A DNA stretch of 13,006 nt from JBBTXJ01 sp038061815. GTDB taxonomy: Bacteria; Patescibacteriota; Patescibacteriia; Magasanikbacterales; JBBTXJ01. The stretch is taken from NCBI GenBank assembly GCA_038061815.1, contig JBBTYK010000029.1:1-13006 (forward strand). Direction: 5' to 3'. Position numbers and translations under genes: made by a program. A model generated the notes under the pieces. That model was not told the DNA's origin, did no database searches, and saw only the letters and a list, made by a program, of their open reading frames with translations. Position 1 is the first letter of the stretch. Every line of letters begins with the position of its first letter. Positions 12,946-13,006 of this stretch are shown here, one piece after another.

Positions 12946-13006
12946 GCTTTGAGGCTTATAGGAGATAAGCCGAAAAGTTTTGAGGCAATTATGGCCGAAA
13001 TGCTGC
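12916..13006 (+). other. nested inverted-repeat RNA element with alternative hairpins
   Basis: Three perfect nested stems are present: GCAGCATTT (12916-12924) with AAATGCTGC (12998-13006), 9 bp; AATTGCC (12933-12939) with GGCAATT (12984-12990), 7 bp; and GGCTTAT (12953-12959) with ATAAGCC (12965-12971), 7 bp, loop AGGAG. A competing 6-bp hairpin, ATAAGC (12942-12947) with GCTTAT (12954-12959), uses the same central strand. Two imperfect direct copies of GCCGAAtAAGcTTTGAGGC start at 12937 and 12969. The structure would place GAGG (12982-12985) and ATG 12991 inside paired or enclosed sequence, as in translation-controlled leaders. It could also be a free-standing structured RNA or the end of a larger palindrome beyond the window. 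Confidence 0.5.
12949..13006 (+). CDS. 5' end of an unknown rightward gene (partial, start uncertain)
   Basis: The frame is open from just after TAA 12943 to the window edge. Two starts are possible: TTG 12949, giving MRLIGDKPKSFEAIMAEML, or ATG 12991, giving MAEML, which has a GAGG (12982-12985) 5 bases upstream. The stretch before ATG 12991 reads like ordinary protein sequence, which argues that coding may begin earlier, possibly as far back as ATG 12895 if the TAA is a mutation or error. Too little is visible to name a product. Confidence 0.4.
   Translation, partial: MRLIGDKPKSFEAIMAEML

Noticed and set aside
12881..13006. 5' end of a tmRNA (GGGGGCTG start)
   Set aside because: The start resembles a tmRNA acceptor strand, but the conserved TTCGAC that follows in tmRNAs is missing, and the short ORF does not resemble a tag peptide ending in ALAA-type residues.
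12907..13006. Integron attC-like recombination site
   Set aside because: The imperfect palindrome has a suitable length, but I cannot place the R and L box sequences (RYYYAAC/GTTRRRY), and there is no integrase or cassette array nearby.

Overview
This 13 kb window looks like a piece of a small, reduced bacterial chromosome, probably a Candidatus Patescibacteria (CPR, Parcubacteria-like) genome. This is inferred from the combination of genes: a short rpsF-ssb-rpsR cluster with efp in the place where rplI usually sits, a RodZ-like protein with a glucodextranase-B/Ig-like tail next to ftsK and recA, a 3D-domain cell-wall protein of the VAANF...EDRM...VD type, and a GspE/PilB-like gene. Taxonomy cannot be proven from this window. 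GC content is moderately high, genes are tightly packed, and no mobile element, rRNA or CRISPR array is visible.

Layout from left to right: (1) a few codons of a leftward gene may start at the left edge; (2) a leftward class A penicillin-binding protein (64-2922) lies divergent from a small membrane-anchored 3D-domain protein (3017-3493), whose leader carries a terminator-like hairpin; (3) a bidirectional terminator separates it from a leftward tRNA-Cys(GCA), which has its own promoter; (4) a leftward GspE/PilB-type gene has lost its Walker A and other catalytic motifs but keeps the zinc tetracysteine; (5) a divergent promoter pair with overlapping -35 boxes drives that gene and the rightward operon rpsF-ssb-rpsR-efp; (6) a separate rightward transcription unit with a near-consensus promoter and strong Shine-Dalgarno sites encodes two unrecognised proteins (6778-7488, 7476-8705) and ends at a strong terminator; (7) a leftward ftsK-rodZ-like-recA unit runs from 12792 to 8747; (8) a near-consensus rightward promoter at the right edge leads into a nested inverted-repeat leader with a 16-codon ORF and the start of an unknown gene.

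Functionally the window combines cell-wall synthesis and shape (PBP1A-like, 3D protein, RodZ-like), chromosome segregation and recombination (FtsK, RecA, SSB) and translation (bS6, bS18, EF-P, tRNA-Cys). Most genes have no clear Shine-Dalgarno sequence, and several have promoters whose predicted start sites lie only about 6-11 bases before the start codon. The two-gene unknown unit, with strong GGGAGG sites and GTG starts, stands out from that background.

The best candidates for something undescribed are the right-edge leader (12895-13006), the degenerate secretion/pilus ATPase, and the two-gene orphan unit with its overlapping 9-codon leader ORF.
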